DNA of 64,000 nucleotides, from NCBI RefSeq assembly GCF_042676985.1, contig NZ_JBHTIK010000015.1, positions 124,001 to 188,000 of the forward strand, in the 5' to 3' direction. Within the stretch, counting starts at the first letter, position 1. Each line of letters starts with the position of its first letter. Source of the stretch: Sphingosinicella xenopeptidilytica (GTDB taxonomy: Bacteria; Pseudomonadota; Alphaproteobacteria; Sphingomonadales; Sphingomonadaceae). This document shows, piece by piece, positions 48,212 to 56,905 of the stretch. Both the position numbers and the translations under genes were made by a program. The notes under the pieces were generated by a model. The model was not told the DNA's origin. It ran no database searches and worked only from the letters and a program-made list of their open reading frames with translations.

Positions 48212-49593
48212 TGGCGATCGAGATCAAGCTACCCGCCATGTCTCCCACGATGGAGGAGGGAACGCTCGCCAAGTGGCTGGTGAAGGAAGGCGACGACGTG
48301 AAGCCCGGTGATGTGATCGCCGAGATCGAGACCGACAAGGCGACGATGGAGCTTGAAACCGATGAGGGCGGCATCCTCTCGAAGATCCTCGTGCCCGCGG
48401 GTTCGGACGGCGTTGCGGTCGGTACACTGATCGCAGTGATCGACAACGGTGAAGGCGAAGTTGCCGCCAAGGCCGAAAAGCCCGCCGTCAAGGAAGAAGC
48501 ACCGGCAGCGCTGCCGGAGCAGAAGATCGAAGCCCCGTCGGGCGCGAAGGCGATCCCGACCCCGCAGCCGGAAATCGCGAACGATCCGGAAATCCCGGCA
48601 GGAACCAACCTCCGTCGCATGACCGTGCGCGAGGCACTGCGCGATGCGATGGCCGAGGAGATGCGCACTGACAGCCGCGTCTTCGTGATGGGTGAGGAGG
48701 TCGCCGAGTACCAGGGCGCCTACAAGGTGACGCAGGGCCTGCTCGAGGAGTTCGGGCCGGCGCGCGTCATCGACACGCCGATCACCGAATACGGTTTCGC
48801 GGGTGTCGGCACCGGGGCGGCGATGGGCGGGCTTCGGCCGATCGTCGAGTTCATGACCTTTAATTTCGCTATGCAGGCGATCGACCACATCGTGAACTCG
48901 GCCGCCAAGACGAACTACATGTCGGGCGGCCAGATGCGTTGCCCGATGGTGTTCCGCGGCCCCAACGGCGCGGCGTCGCGCGTTGGCGCGCAGCACAGCC
49001 AGAACTACGGCCCGTGGTACGCGAGCGTACCCGGCCTCATCGTGATCGCGCCATACAGCGCGGCAGACGCGAAGGGGCTGCTGAAGGCCGCGATCCGTTC
49101 GCCCGATCCGGTCGTGTTTCTCGAAAACGAGTTGCTTTACGGCCAGAGCTTCGATGTGCCCGAGGTCGAGGATTATGTTCTCCCCATCGGCAAGGCGCGG
49201 ATCGCGCGCGAGGGGCGTGATGTCACCATCGTCTCTTACTCGATCGGCGTCGGCGTTGCGCTCGACGCGGCGAAGACACTGGCGGAGGACGGGATCGAGG
49301 CCGAGGTCGTCGATCTTCGCACCCTGCGCCCGCTCGACCGTGCCACCGTGCTCGCCAGCCTCAAGAAGACGAACCGCATGGTCGTCGTCGAGGAAGGCTG
49401 GCCGCAGTGTTCGATCGCCTCGGAAATCATGGCGAGTGTGATGGAGCAAGGCTTCGACGATCTCGATGCCCCCGTCCTCCGCGTTACCAATGTCGATGTT
49501 CCGCTGCCCTATGCGGCGAACCTCGAAAAAGCCGCCCTCGTGAAAGCCGCTGACGTTGTCGCCGCTGCCAAGCGCGTTACCTACAAGGACTGA
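48211..49593 (+). CDS. pdhB: Pyruvate dehydrogenase E1 component subunit beta with N-terminal lipoyl domain
   Basis: 460 residues: a biotinyl-lipoyl domain (about 1-80, lipoyl Lys43 in ETDKATMELE), a Glu/Ala/Pro linker, then the transketolase-like E1 beta (about 140-460) with MGEEVAEYQGAYKVTQGL, DTPITEYGFAGVGTGAAM and the C-terminal VVEEGWPQCS. An extra lipoyl domain on E1 beta is known in alphaproteobacteria. GGGGAG lies before the ATG, whose first base is the last base of the pdhA stop (TAATG). Confidence 0.95.
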   Translation: MAIEIKLPAMSPTMEEGTLAKWLVKEGDDVKPGDVIAEIETDKATMELETDEGGILSKILVPAGSDGVAVGTLIAVIDNGEGEVAAKAEKPAVKEEAPAALPEQKIEAPSGAKAIPTPQPEIANDPEIPAGTNLRRMTVREALRDAMAEEMRTDSRVFVMGEEVAEYQGAYKVTQGLLEEFGPARVIDTPITEYGFAGVGTGAAMGGLRPIVEFMTFNFAMQAIDHIVNSAAKTNYMSGGQMRCPMVFRGPNGAASRVGAQHSQNYGPWYASVPGLIVIAPYSAADAKGLLKAAIRSPDPVVFLENELLYGQSFDVPEVEDYVLPIGKARIAREGRDVTIVSYSIGVGVALDAAKTLAEDGIEAEVVDLRTLRPLDRATVLASLKKTNRMVVVEEGWPQCSIASEIMASVMEQGFDDLDAPVLRVTNVDVPLPYAANLEKAALVKAADVVAAAKRVTYKD

Positions 49594-49595
49594 AC

Positions 49596-50876
49596 ATGCC
49601 GATTGACATTACAATGCCCGCGCTGTCGCCGACGATGGAGACGGGAACGCTCGCGAAATGGCTGGTGAAGGAAGGCGACAAGGTTTCGCCGGGCGACGTT
49701 ATCGCCGAGATCGAGACCGACAAGGCCACAATGGAAGTGGAAGCCATCGACGAGGGCGTCGTCGCGAAGATCGTCGTCGCGGCGGGAACGGAGGACGTTC
49801 CGGTCGGCCAGCTCATTGCCGTGCTCGCGGAAGAGGGCGAAGCGGTTGCTGCGCCCAAGGTGGAGAAAGCCGAGCCGAAAGAGGTGCCAGCGGCTCCGAA
49901 AGCTGAAGAAAAGCCCGCGCCTGCGCCCGAACCGGTGAAGGCTGAAGCGCCGAAGCCGGCGGCGCCCGCCCCGACGACAACGGATTCGGGCGACCGCCTG
50001 AAGGCAAGCCCGCTCGCGCGCCGTATAGCCGAAGCCAAGGGCATCGACCTTGGTGACGTGCAGGGCAGTGGCCCCGGCGGCCGTGTCGTGAAGGCGGACC
50101 TCGATGTCGGGAAACCGGCGGCTGCTGCGCCCACCAAGGCGGCTGCACCGACGCCGGTGGCGGCTCCTGCAGCGTTCGAAACCGAGATTCCGCACGAAGC
50201 CATCAAGCTCTCGAACATGCGCAAGACCATTGCGCGGCGCCTCACGGAGGCGAAGCAGACGATCCCGCACATCTACCTCACCGTGGATATCGAACTCGAT
50301 GCGCTCCTGAAGCTGCGCGGCGAGCTGAACGCGGCACTGGAAGCGCGCGGCGTGAAGCTCAGCGTCAATGATCTGCTGATTAAGGCGCTCGCCACCGCGC
50401 TGATCGAGGTGCCGGAGTGCAATGTCTCGATCTCGGGCGACCAGCTCTTCAAGTATAGCCGCGCCGACGTTTCGGTCGCGGTGTCGATCCCGAACGGTCT
50501 GATCACGCCGATCATCGTGGGTGCGAACGGCAAGAGCCTGTCCGCTATCGCGACCGAGATGAAGGAACTCGCGGGCCGGGCCAAGGAAGGCAAGCTGCAG
50601 CCGCACGATTACCAGGGCGGCACCGCCTCCATCTCCAACATGGGCATGTACGGCATCAAGCAGTTCGAGGCCGTCATCAACCCGCCGCAGGGGATGATCA
50701 TGGCGATCGGCGCTGGCGAGAAGCGGCCGTTCATCGTGAACGATGCGCTCGCCATCGCCACGGTGATGTCGGCGACCGGCAGCTTCGACCACCGCGCTAT
50801 CGACGGCGCGGACGGCGCGCGCCTGATGCAGGCGTTCAAGAGCCTTGTTGAAAACCCGCTCACCCTGCTCGCGTAA
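49596..50876 (+). CDS. pdhC: Dihydrolipoamide acetyltransferase (PDH E2)
   Basis: Transfers acetyl from lipoate to CoA and forms the PDH core. The 426 residues have one lipoyl domain (Lys43), a Pro/Ala/Glu linker, the E1/E3-binding domain (KASPLARRIAEAKGIDL), a second linker, and the catalytic domain ending SATGSFDHRAIDGADGARLM with the catalytic His. It starts 2 bases after pdhB. The lipoyl domain resembles that of pdhB, suggesting duplication. Confidence 0.96.
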   Translation: MPIDITMPALSPTMETGTLAKWLVKEGDKVSPGDVIAEIETDKATMEVEAIDEGVVAKIVVAAGTEDVPVGQLIAVLAEEGEAVAAPKVEKAEPKEVPAAPKAEEKPAPAPEPVKAEAPKPAAPAPTTTDSGDRLKASPLARRIAEAKGIDLGDVQGSGPGGRVVKADLDVGKPAAAAPTKAAAPTPVAAPAAFETEIPHEAIKLSNMRKTIARRLTEAKQTIPHIYLTVDIELDALLKLRGELNAALEARGVKLSVNDLLIKALATALIEVPECNVSISGDQLFKYSRADVSVAVSIPNGLITPIIVGANGKSLSAIATEMKELAGRAKEGKLQPHDYQGGTASISNMGMYGIKQFEAVINPPQGMIMAIGAGEKRPFIVNDALAIATVMSATGSFDHRAIDGADGARLMQAFKSLVENPLTLLA

Positions 50877-50885
50877 GGATCGGCC

Positions 50886-52283
50886 ATGTCCAGCTATGAT
50901 CTCATCGTCCTCGGCTCCGGGCCGGGGGGCTATGTCGCTGCCATCCGGGCGGCGCAGCTTGGAATGAAGACGGCCATCGTCGAGCGTGAGCGGCTTGGCG
51001 GCATCTGCCTCAACTGGGGGTGTATCCCCACGAAGGCGCTGCTGCGCTCGTCGGAGATCTTCCATTATCTGACCCACGCTTCCGCTTATGGTCTCAACGT
51101 CGAGAAGCCGTCGTTCGACATCAAGGCCGTGGTGGCGCGCAGTCGCAAGGTCGCCGATCAGCTGAACGGTGGCGTCAAGGGGCTGATGAAGAAGCACAAG
51201 ATCGACGTTCACGAGGGCGTCGGCACGCTGACGGCGAAGGGCAAGCTCTCCGTTACCAAGGACGGCAAGACGACCGAGCTTTCGGCGAAGAACATCATCG
51301 TCGCGACCGGCGCGCGTGCCCGCGAGCTTCCGTTCGCCAAGGCCGACGGCAAGCGCATCTGGACGTATCGCCACGCGCTAGTGCCGGAAACGGTGCCGGA
51401 AAAGCTGCTGGTGATCGGATCGGGAGCCATCGGCATCGAGTTCGCGAGCTTCTATTCGGACCTTGGCGCGAAGGTGACGGTCGTGGAGATGCTGGAACGC
51501 ATCCTCCCCGTGGAGGATGCCGAGGTCAGCGCCTTCATGGAAAAGCAGCTCACCAAGCAGGGCATGGCGATCCACACAAAGACCGGCGTCCAGAAGCTGG
51601 AAGCGACCGCCAAAGGCGTGAAGGCCGAGATCAAGTTTGCCGACGGCAAGGCCGAAACGCAGGAGTTCAGCCACGTTATCGTCGCGGTTGGCATCGTGCC
51701 GAACGTCGAGGATATCGGCCTCGAAAAGCTCGGCGTGAAGCAACTCCCGAACAAGCATATCGAGACGGACGGCTACGGCCGCACCAGCGTGGACGGCATC
51801 TGGGCGATCGGCGACGTCACCAGCGGACCTTGGCTCGCGCACAAGGCGATGCACGAGGCGGTCATCTGCGTCGAAAAGATGGCGGGCGTGAAGGATGTTC
51901 ACGCGATGAGCACCGCCAACATCCCCGGCTGCACCTACTCACGCCCGCAGGTCGCCTCTGTGGGCCTCACCGAGGCGAAGGCGAAAGAAGCCGGATACAA
52001 GGTGAAAGTCGGCAAGTTCCCGGCCATCGGCAACGGCAAGGCGATCGCGCTCGGTGAGACCGAGGGCTTCGTGAAGACCGTGTTCGATGAAGCGACGGGC
52101 GAGCTTCTGGGCGCGCACATGGTAGGCGCGGAAGTCACCGAGCTGATCCAGGGCTATGTCGTTGCGCGCGAGCTGGAGACGACCGAGGCCGAGCTGATGG
52201 GCACGACCTTCCCGCACCCGACGCTTTCGGAAATGATGCACGAAAGCGTGCTCGCGGCTTACGGCCGCCCGCTTCACATCTGA
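50886..52283 (+). CDS. lpdA: Dihydrolipoyl dehydrogenase (E3)
   Basis: FAD flavoprotein that reoxidises dihydrolipoamide with NAD. The 465 residues contain the FAD motif LIVLGSGPGGYVAAI, the redox pair Cys41-Cys46 in GGICLNWGCIPTKA, the NAD-binding LLVIGSGAIGIEFASFY, and the C-terminal catalytic His in HPTLSEMMHE. AAGGATC lies before the ATG. It is the last gene of the PDH cluster and meets gdhA with only 20 bases between stops. Confidence 0.96.
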   Translation: MSSYDLIVLGSGPGGYVAAIRAAQLGMKTAIVERERLGGICLNWGCIPTKALLRSSEIFHYLTHASAYGLNVEKPSFDIKAVVARSRKVADQLNGGVKGLMKKHKIDVHEGVGTLTAKGKLSVTKDGKTTELSAKNIIVATGARARELPFAKADGKRIWTYRHALVPETVPEKLLVIGSGAIGIEFASFYSDLGAKVTVVEMLERILPVEDAEVSAFMEKQLTKQGMAIHTKTGVQKLEATAKGVKAEIKFADGKAETQEFSHVIVAVGIVPNVEDIGLEKLGVKQLPNKHIETDGYGRTSVDGIWAIGDVTSGPWLAHKAMHEAVICVEKMAGVKDVHAMSTANIPGCTYSRPQVASVGLTEAKAKEAGYKVKVGKFPAIGNGKAIALGETEGFVKTVFDEATGELLGAHMVGAEVTELIQGYVVARELETTEAELMGTTFPHPTLSEMMHESVLAAYGRPLHI

Positions 52284-52303
52284 TGGGGAGGGGGGGCGCC
52301 GCG

Positions 52304-53653
52304 TCAGATGACGCCGAGCGCCCGCATCGCCTCCGCCACGCGGATGAAGCCAGCGATGTTCGCGCCTGCGACATAGTTGCCGGGGTCGCCGTATGCGTCC
52401 GCCGTTTCGGCGCAGCGTTCGTGGATGCCGCGCATGATGTTCGCGAGCCGGGCTTCGGTGTCCTCGAACGACCAGCTGTCGCGCGAGGCGTTCTGCTGCA
52501 TTTCGAGCGCGCTGGTGGCGACGCCGCCCGCGTTGGTGGCCTTGCCGGGGCCGAACAGGACGCCCGCGTCCTGAAACGCGCGGACGGCTTCGGGCGTGCA
52601 CGGCATGTTCGCGCCTTCACCCACCGCGATGACGCGATTTTTCACCAGCGTACGGGCATCTGATCCGGTGAGCTCGTTCTGCGTGGCGCAGGGCATGGCA
52701 ACGTCGCAGGGCACATCCCAGATCGTGCCATTCGGCACGAACTGTGCGCCATCACGCCGGATTTCGGCGTAGTCGGCGATACGCGCTCGGCGGGTTTCCT
52801 TGATTTCCTTCAGGAGATCGAGATCGATTCCGCGCTTGTCGACGACATAGCCCGCAGAGTCCGAGCAGGCGACGACCTTGCCGCCGAGGCTGAGAATTTT
52901 CTCGATCGTGTAGACGGCGACATTGCCCGAACCCGAGACGACGACGGTGCGGCCATCGAAATCGAGACCGCGCGACTTCAGCATCTCCGAGACGAAATAG
53001 ACGGCGCCGTAACCCGTCGCCTCGGTGCGGACCTTGGAGCCACCCCAGGTCAGACCCTTGCCGGTGAGCACGCCGGATTCATAGCGGTTGGTGATACGCT
53101 TGTACTGGCCGAACATGTAGCCAAGCTCGCGCTGACCGACGCCGATGTCGCCCGCCGGCACGTCCGTATGCTCGCCGATGTGGCGGTAAAGTTCTGTCAT
53201 GAAGGACTGACAGAAGCGCATGATCTCGCCTTCGGAGCGACCCTTGGGATCGAAATCCGACCCACCCTTGCCGCCACCGATCGGGAGGCCCGTAAGCGCG
53301 TTCTTGAACACCTGCTCGAAGCCGAGGAACTTGACCGTGCCGAGCAGCACGCTCGGGTGGAAGCGAAGCCCGCCCTTGTAGGGGCCGAGCGCCGAGTTGA
53401 ACTCGACGCGGAAGCCGCGGTTGATCTGGACCTGCCCCTTGTCGTCTACCCATGGCACACGGAAGATGATCTGGCGCTCAGGCTCGCAGATTCGTTCGAT
53501 CAGCGCGCCGTCGGCATAATCGGGATGTTTGGCGACCACCGTGCCGAGGCTGTCCAGAACCTCGCGGACGGCCTGATGGAATTCCACCTCGGCGGGGTTG
53601 CGTCGCAAAACCTCAGCGTAGATCGGTTCCAGCTTTTCATCGATGGTCGACAC
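52304..53653 (-). CDS. gdhA: Glutamate dehydrogenase (NADP-type, hexameric)
   Basis: 449 residues, the length of the hexameric NADP-dependent enzyme that assimilates ammonium into glutamate. Motifs: NSALGPYKGGLRFHPSV with the substrate lysine, LPIGGGKGGSDFDPKGRS with the catalytic lysine region, and the Rossmann GSGNVAVYTIEKI. The start is GTG (MSTIDEKLEP) with AAGGA upstream. Its closeness to ntrBC is compatible with nitrogen control, but no NtrC site was found in the 144-base gap upstream. Confidence 0.94.
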   Translation of the reverse strand: MSTIDEKLEPIYAEVLRRNPAEVEFHQAVREVLDSLGTVVAKHPDYADGALIERICEPERQIIFRVPWVDDKGQVQINRGFRVEFNSALGPYKGGLRFHPSVLLGTVKFLGFEQVFKNALTGLPIGGGKGGSDFDPKGRSEGEIMRFCQSFMTELYRHIGEHTDVPAGDIGVGQRELGYMFGQYKRITNRYESGVLTGKGLTWGGSKVRTEATGYGAVYFVSEMLKSRGLDFDGRTVVVSGSGNVAVYTIEKILSLGGKVVACSDSAGYVVDKRGIDLDLLKEIKETRRARIADYAEIRRDGAQFVPNGTIWDVPCDVAMPCATQNELTGSDARTLVKNRVIAVGEGANMPCTPEAVRAFQDAGVLFGPGKATNAGGVATSALEMQQNASRDSWSFEDTEARLANIMRGIHERCAETADAYGDPGNYVAGANIAGFIRVAEAMRALGVI

Positions 53654-53797
53654 GAATGATCCTTCCCCTGTGCTATCGGCGCGGGGAAAGCGGAAAATTC
53701 AATAATCTTGCAAGAAAACTTTGAAACGTCGTGAAATTTTCGGATTCAATCCCGCAAATTCGGATACAGACCTGAGAACATCGAGATATTCAGGAAA

Positions 53798-54439
53798 CTA
53801 TCCCGCAGGAGTAAAATTGCCTGTGGTCTCGTCGAGGACGTGAAGGACACCATCGCGGATCGCGAAATAGGCACCGATCAGCCTCAGCTTACCGGACGCC
53901 TCACGCTCCGGGATGCACGGGAAGGTACGCAGATTCTGGAGAGAGACCTTCACGGCCTCAAGTTCCAGCGCGTATTCCACGTCGCGATCCACACGGCCGC
54001 CATGATCGTGGAGGATGCGGTCTCGCGCCTCGTCCAGAAGGTCGATCCAGTGCGCGATGAAGCCGCCCGCACCGGCGGGAGCGCCTTCGAACTTGCGGGT
54101 GAGGGCGGCCTGAACGCCGCCGCAGCCGCCATGGCCCATCACGACGACGTTCTCGACCTCGAGCTGCGTCACGGCGAACTCCAGCGCGGCGGAAACGCCG
54201 TGGCGGCCGCCGCCGATCTCGAATGGCGGAACGAGGTTCGCGATGTTGCGCACCGTGAAGATCTCGCCCGGCCCCACGTCGAAGATCATCGCCGGATCGA
54301 CGCGGCTGTCGGAGCAGGAAATGATCATGGTCTTGGGGCTTTGGCTAGACCTCAGCGAGTCGTAGCGCGCCTTCTGGGCGAGATAGGCGCCGCCGCGAAA
54401 CCGGCGATAGCCATCGATCAGTTCATCGAAGCCAGACAT
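53798..54439 (-). CDS. Beta-class carbonic anhydrase
   Basis: Hydrates CO2 to bicarbonate. The 213 residues have all zinc ligands: Cys42 with Asp44/Arg46 (SCSDSRVDP), His103 and Cys106 (GHGGCGG). No signal peptide, so cytoplasmic. The ATG at 54439 gives the family-like MSGFDELIDGYRRFRGG; an upstream extension is not family-like. Bicarbonate would serve CarAB and other carboxylations. A gamma-class homologue is also present in this window. Confidence 0.94.
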   Translation of the reverse strand: MSGFDELIDGYRRFRGGAYLAQKARYDSLRSSQSPKTMIISCSDSRVDPAMIFDVGPGEIFTVRNIANLVPPFEIGGGRHGVSAALEFAVTQLEVENVVVMGHGGCGGVQAALTRKFEGAPAGAGGFIAHWIDLLDEARDRILHDHGGRVDRDVEYALELEAVKVSLQNLRTFPCIPEREASGKLRLIGAYFAIRDGVLHVLDETTGNFTPAG

Positions 54440-54485
54440 GGGAAATCGGCTAACCCGTTCATGCCTGCCATGCAAGAACTGACGG

Positions 54486-54514
54486 TTGGATTATCGGTTC
54501 GTGGCCGCTATCTA
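54486..54514 (+). promoter_or_regulatory. Promoter of lipA, probably leaderless
   Basis: TTGGAT (54486-54491), 17-base spacer, TATCTA (54509-54514). The -10 ends 7 bases before the lipA ATG, so transcription probably begins at or next to the start codon. Confidence 0.6.
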
Positions 54515-54521
54515 GGCGCGC

Positions 54522-55451
54522 ATGGCAGACGCTGATCCCGCACCCGTTTCCCCAATCCGCACCCGCAAGCCGGACTGGCTGCGCGTGAAGGCGCCGACAA
54601 GTGTTGGCTTCGCGCAGACACGCAAGCTGATGCGGAACCTCGGCCTCAACACCGTGTGCGAGGAAGCCGCGTGCCCGAACATCGGTGAGTGCTGGACGCA
54701 GAAGCACGCGACCGTGATGATCCTCGGCGACACGTGCACGCGCGCCTGCGCCTTCTGCAATGTGAAGACGGGGATGCCGAATCCGGTCGATCCGCTGGAG
54801 CCGGAGCATGTCGCGACCGCGGCTGCGGAACTGGGTCTCGAGCACATCGTCATCACCAGCGTCGACCGCGACGACCTCGCGGATGGTGGTGCCACGCAGT
54901 TCGTGCGCGTGATCGAGGCGCTGCGCCGCCGCGCGCCGAACACGACCATCGAAATCCTGACGCCAGACTTCCGCAACAAGGCCGACGAAGCCGTGAAGCG
55001 CATCGTCGACGCGCGGCCCGACGTCTACAACCACAACCTCGAAACCGTGCCGAGGCTGTATCCGACGATCCGGCCCGGCGCGCGCTACTACCACTCGCTG
55101 CGCCTGCTCGAACGCGTGAAGACGCTCGACCCCACGATCTTCACCAAGTCCGGCCTTATGGTCGGGCTCGGCGAGGAACGGCTGGAGATTCATCAGGTGA
55201 TGGATGACATGCGCTCTGCCGACATCGATTTCCTCACGATCGGCCAGTATCTGCAGCCGACACCGCGTCATGCGAAGGTGATCGATTTCGTGACGCCGGA
55301 CGCGTTCAAGTCTTACGCATCGCTCGGCCGCGCCAAGGGTTTCGCGCTCGTCGCGGCCTCGCCGCTGACGCGCTCGTCATACCACGCGGGCGACGACTTT
55401 GCGAAGCTCAAGGCCGCGCGTCTCGCAAAGCATCAACGCGCCGATGCCTGA
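54522..55451 (+). CDS. lipA: Lipoyl synthase
   Basis: Radical-SAM enzyme that inserts two sulfurs into octanoyl groups on lipoyl domains such as those of PdhB and PdhC. The 309 residues have the auxiliary cluster cysteines 46, 51 and 57 (CEEAACPNIGEC), the SAM-cluster cysteines 72, 76 and 79 (CTRACAFC), and the C-terminal RSSYHAGD serine ligand. The start has no Shine-Dalgarno sequence and a -10 box just upstream. The 3' end overlaps the next gene by 8 bases. Confidence 0.96.
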   Translation: MADADPAPVSPIRTRKPDWLRVKAPTSVGFAQTRKLMRNLGLNTVCEEAACPNIGECWTQKHATVMILGDTCTRACAFCNVKTGMPNPVDPLEPEHVATAAAELGLEHIVITSVDRDDLADGGATQFVRVIEALRRRAPNTTIEILTPDFRNKADEAVKRIVDARPDVYNHNLETVPRLYPTIRPGARYYHSLRLLERVKTLDPTIFTKSGLMVGLGEERLEIHQVMDDMRSADIDFLTIGQYLQPTPRHAKVIDFVTPDAFKSYASLGRAKGFALVAASPLTRSSYHAGDDFAKLKAARLAKHQRADA

Positions 55452-55923
55452 ACACCGCGAGGTCCGGGTTCTTCCGTACACGCCGGAGCAGCTCTTTGAC
55501 CTCGTCGCCGATGTGGGCCGCTACGGCGAGTTCCTGCCGTGGGTGATCGCGACGCGCGTGAAGTCACGCAGCGAAACGGAAATGGTCGCCGACATGGTCG
55601 TCGGCTTCAAAGTGTTCCGGGAGACGTTCACCAGCCGTGTGGTGCTGGACAGGCCGCATCATATCCACATCGACTATGTCTCGGGACCGCTCAAGTTCCT
55701 CTACAATGACTGGCGGTTCAAGGCGGTGGGCGGTGGTACGGAAGTCGACTTCCACGTCGATTTCGCGTTCCGGCAATCGATCCTGAACGCGCTCGCTGGC
55801 GCGTATTTCCACGAAGCCTTCCGCAAGATGGTGACGGCGTTCGAAACGCGCGCCGCCAAAGTCTATGCGGCAGCGGACGCGTCTTCTGGCAGCAACAGTT
55901 CGAGCGCGCAGCGCACAGCCTGA
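55444..55923 (+). CDS. COQ10/RatA-like START-domain protein
   Basis: 159 residues of the polyketide cyclase/COQ10 family: VLPYTPEQLFDLVADVGRYGEFLPW at the N-terminus, a beta grip, and a long C-terminal helix (FHEAFRKMVTAFETRAAKVY). Relatives bind ubiquinone and assist its delivery; the E. coli homologue RatA has been proposed as a toxin, for which there is no support here. It starts within lipA. The end overlaps the convergent cinA-like gene by 61 bases. Confidence 0.9.
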   Translation: MPEHREVRVLPYTPEQLFDLVADVGRYGEFLPWVIATRVKSRSETEMVADMVVGFKVFRETFTSRVVLDRPHHIHIDYVSGPLKFLYNDWRFKAVGGGTEVDFHVDFAFRQSILNALAGAYFHEAFRKMVTAFETRAAKVYAAADASSGSNSSSAQRTA

Positions 55924-56381
55924 AGCCGGATGCCGGTGCGGCCAATGTCGCCGAACTGCTTCATGTCCGCCACCACATCTTCGGGGTCCGCGTCACGGAT
56001 CGCGCGGGCGAACACTACGGTGCCGACAGGCTTCGATTCCGATCCACCGTCCGGCCCGGCAATGCCAGTTATCGCCACGGCAACGTCCGCATCGCTGTGT
56101 GCGAGCGCGCCCTGCGCCATCGCCCAGGCTGTCGCGATTGAAACCGCGCCGAAGGTTTCCAGCACATCGCCATGTACGTCGAGCTGCGCCGTCTTGGCCT
56201 CATTCGAATAGGTAACGAAACCGCGCTCCAGTACGGCTGAGGAACCAGGAATCTCGGTAATCGCGCCACAGACAAGGCCTCCCGTGCAGGATTCAGCCAG
56301 CACGACCTTGCGCCCCGCCGCCACGTTCAGTTCCACCACGCGGCGTGCTAGCGCGATGATCTCGTCGTCGAACAATGTCAC
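55863..56381 (-). CDS. CinA C-terminal-domain nicotinamide-nucleotide amidohydrolase
   Basis: 172-residue stand-alone CinA C-domain (PncC type), which hydrolyses NMN to nicotinate mononucleotide in pyridine nucleotide recycling. The nucleophile lies in AESCTGGLVCGAI; TYSNEAKTAQLDV and AITGIAGPDGGSESKPVG are conserved. No N-terminal MoCF-like domain. The start overlaps the stop of the upstream exported protein (ATGA). Confidence 0.92.
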   Translation of the reverse strand: MTLFDDEIIALARRVVELNVAAGRKVVLAESCTGGLVCGAITEIPGSSAVLERGFVTYSNEAKTAQLDVHGDVLETFGAVSIATAWAMAQGALAHSDADVAVAITGIAGPDGGSESKPVGTVVFARAIRDADPEDVVADMKQFGDIGRTGIRLQAVRCALELLLPEDASAAA

Positions 56382-56905
56382 TCATTTGCTCCCAGCGGGC
56401 AAAGTTGAGGGCCGGACGGGGACTTGCCGGCACCGATACGCATGAAGGCCGTGATCAGGCGCGCGATCTGCGCATCCTGCAAAGGCAGCAAGGCGTCCAC
56501 GAGATCATTGGCCATGGCGCAGTCGCTCGCCGACATATCCTTGATGATCGCGCTCGCCGTCACGCTCGCGACGAGCGGACGCATGGCGTCGCTCTGCTTG
56601 CGCATTTCGTCAGCAACGGCTTTGTCTTCCTGCTGGCCCAGAAAATGATCGAGCACCACTGGCCAAGCAGTGTCTCCGCGCGCTTTGAAACGTGTGCGGA
56701 GCTGCGGCTGCGCGGCGACGATCGCTGGCGAAACGGCAGCGTGCCCGGCGCCGCATTGCTCCGCCACGATTGGCGCTACGGTCGCGAGCAGGAAATCGGA
56801 AAAGGCGAGGGCCTGCTTTTCGTTCATGCAATCCTTGCCGGTTTCAGCATGGGCACTGGAAGCCGCAAGACTCGCCAAGGCCAGAATGAGGACTGGACGT
56901 TTCAC
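56378..56905 (-). CDS. Exported protein of unknown function
   Basis: 175 residues with a short signal peptide (MKRPVLILALASLAASSAHA). The mature part has four cysteines (DCMNEK, EQCGAG, SDCAMA, LCPLG) that could form two disulfides and is otherwise helical. It lies between ispDF and cinA with 4-base overlaps on both sides, so it is translated from the same leftward mRNA. No family recognised. Confidence 0.8.
   Translation of the reverse strand: MKRPVLILALASLAASSAHAETGKDCMNEKQALAFSDFLLATVAPIVAEQCGAGHAAVSPAIVAAQPQLRTRFKARGDTAWPVVLDHFLGQQEDKAVADEMRKQSDAMRPLVASVTASAIIKDMSASDCAMANDLVDALLPLQDAQIARLITAFMRIGAGKSPSGPQLCPLGANE

Noticed and set aside
49581..51374. Long leftward reading frame opposite pdhC and lpdA
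   Set aside because: Shadow frame; both opposite genes have full catalytic motifs.
55444..55923. RatA-type toxin of a toxin-antitoxin pair
   Set aside because: No antitoxin-like partner (RatB) adjacent; the family is better explained as COQ10-like ubiquinone binding.
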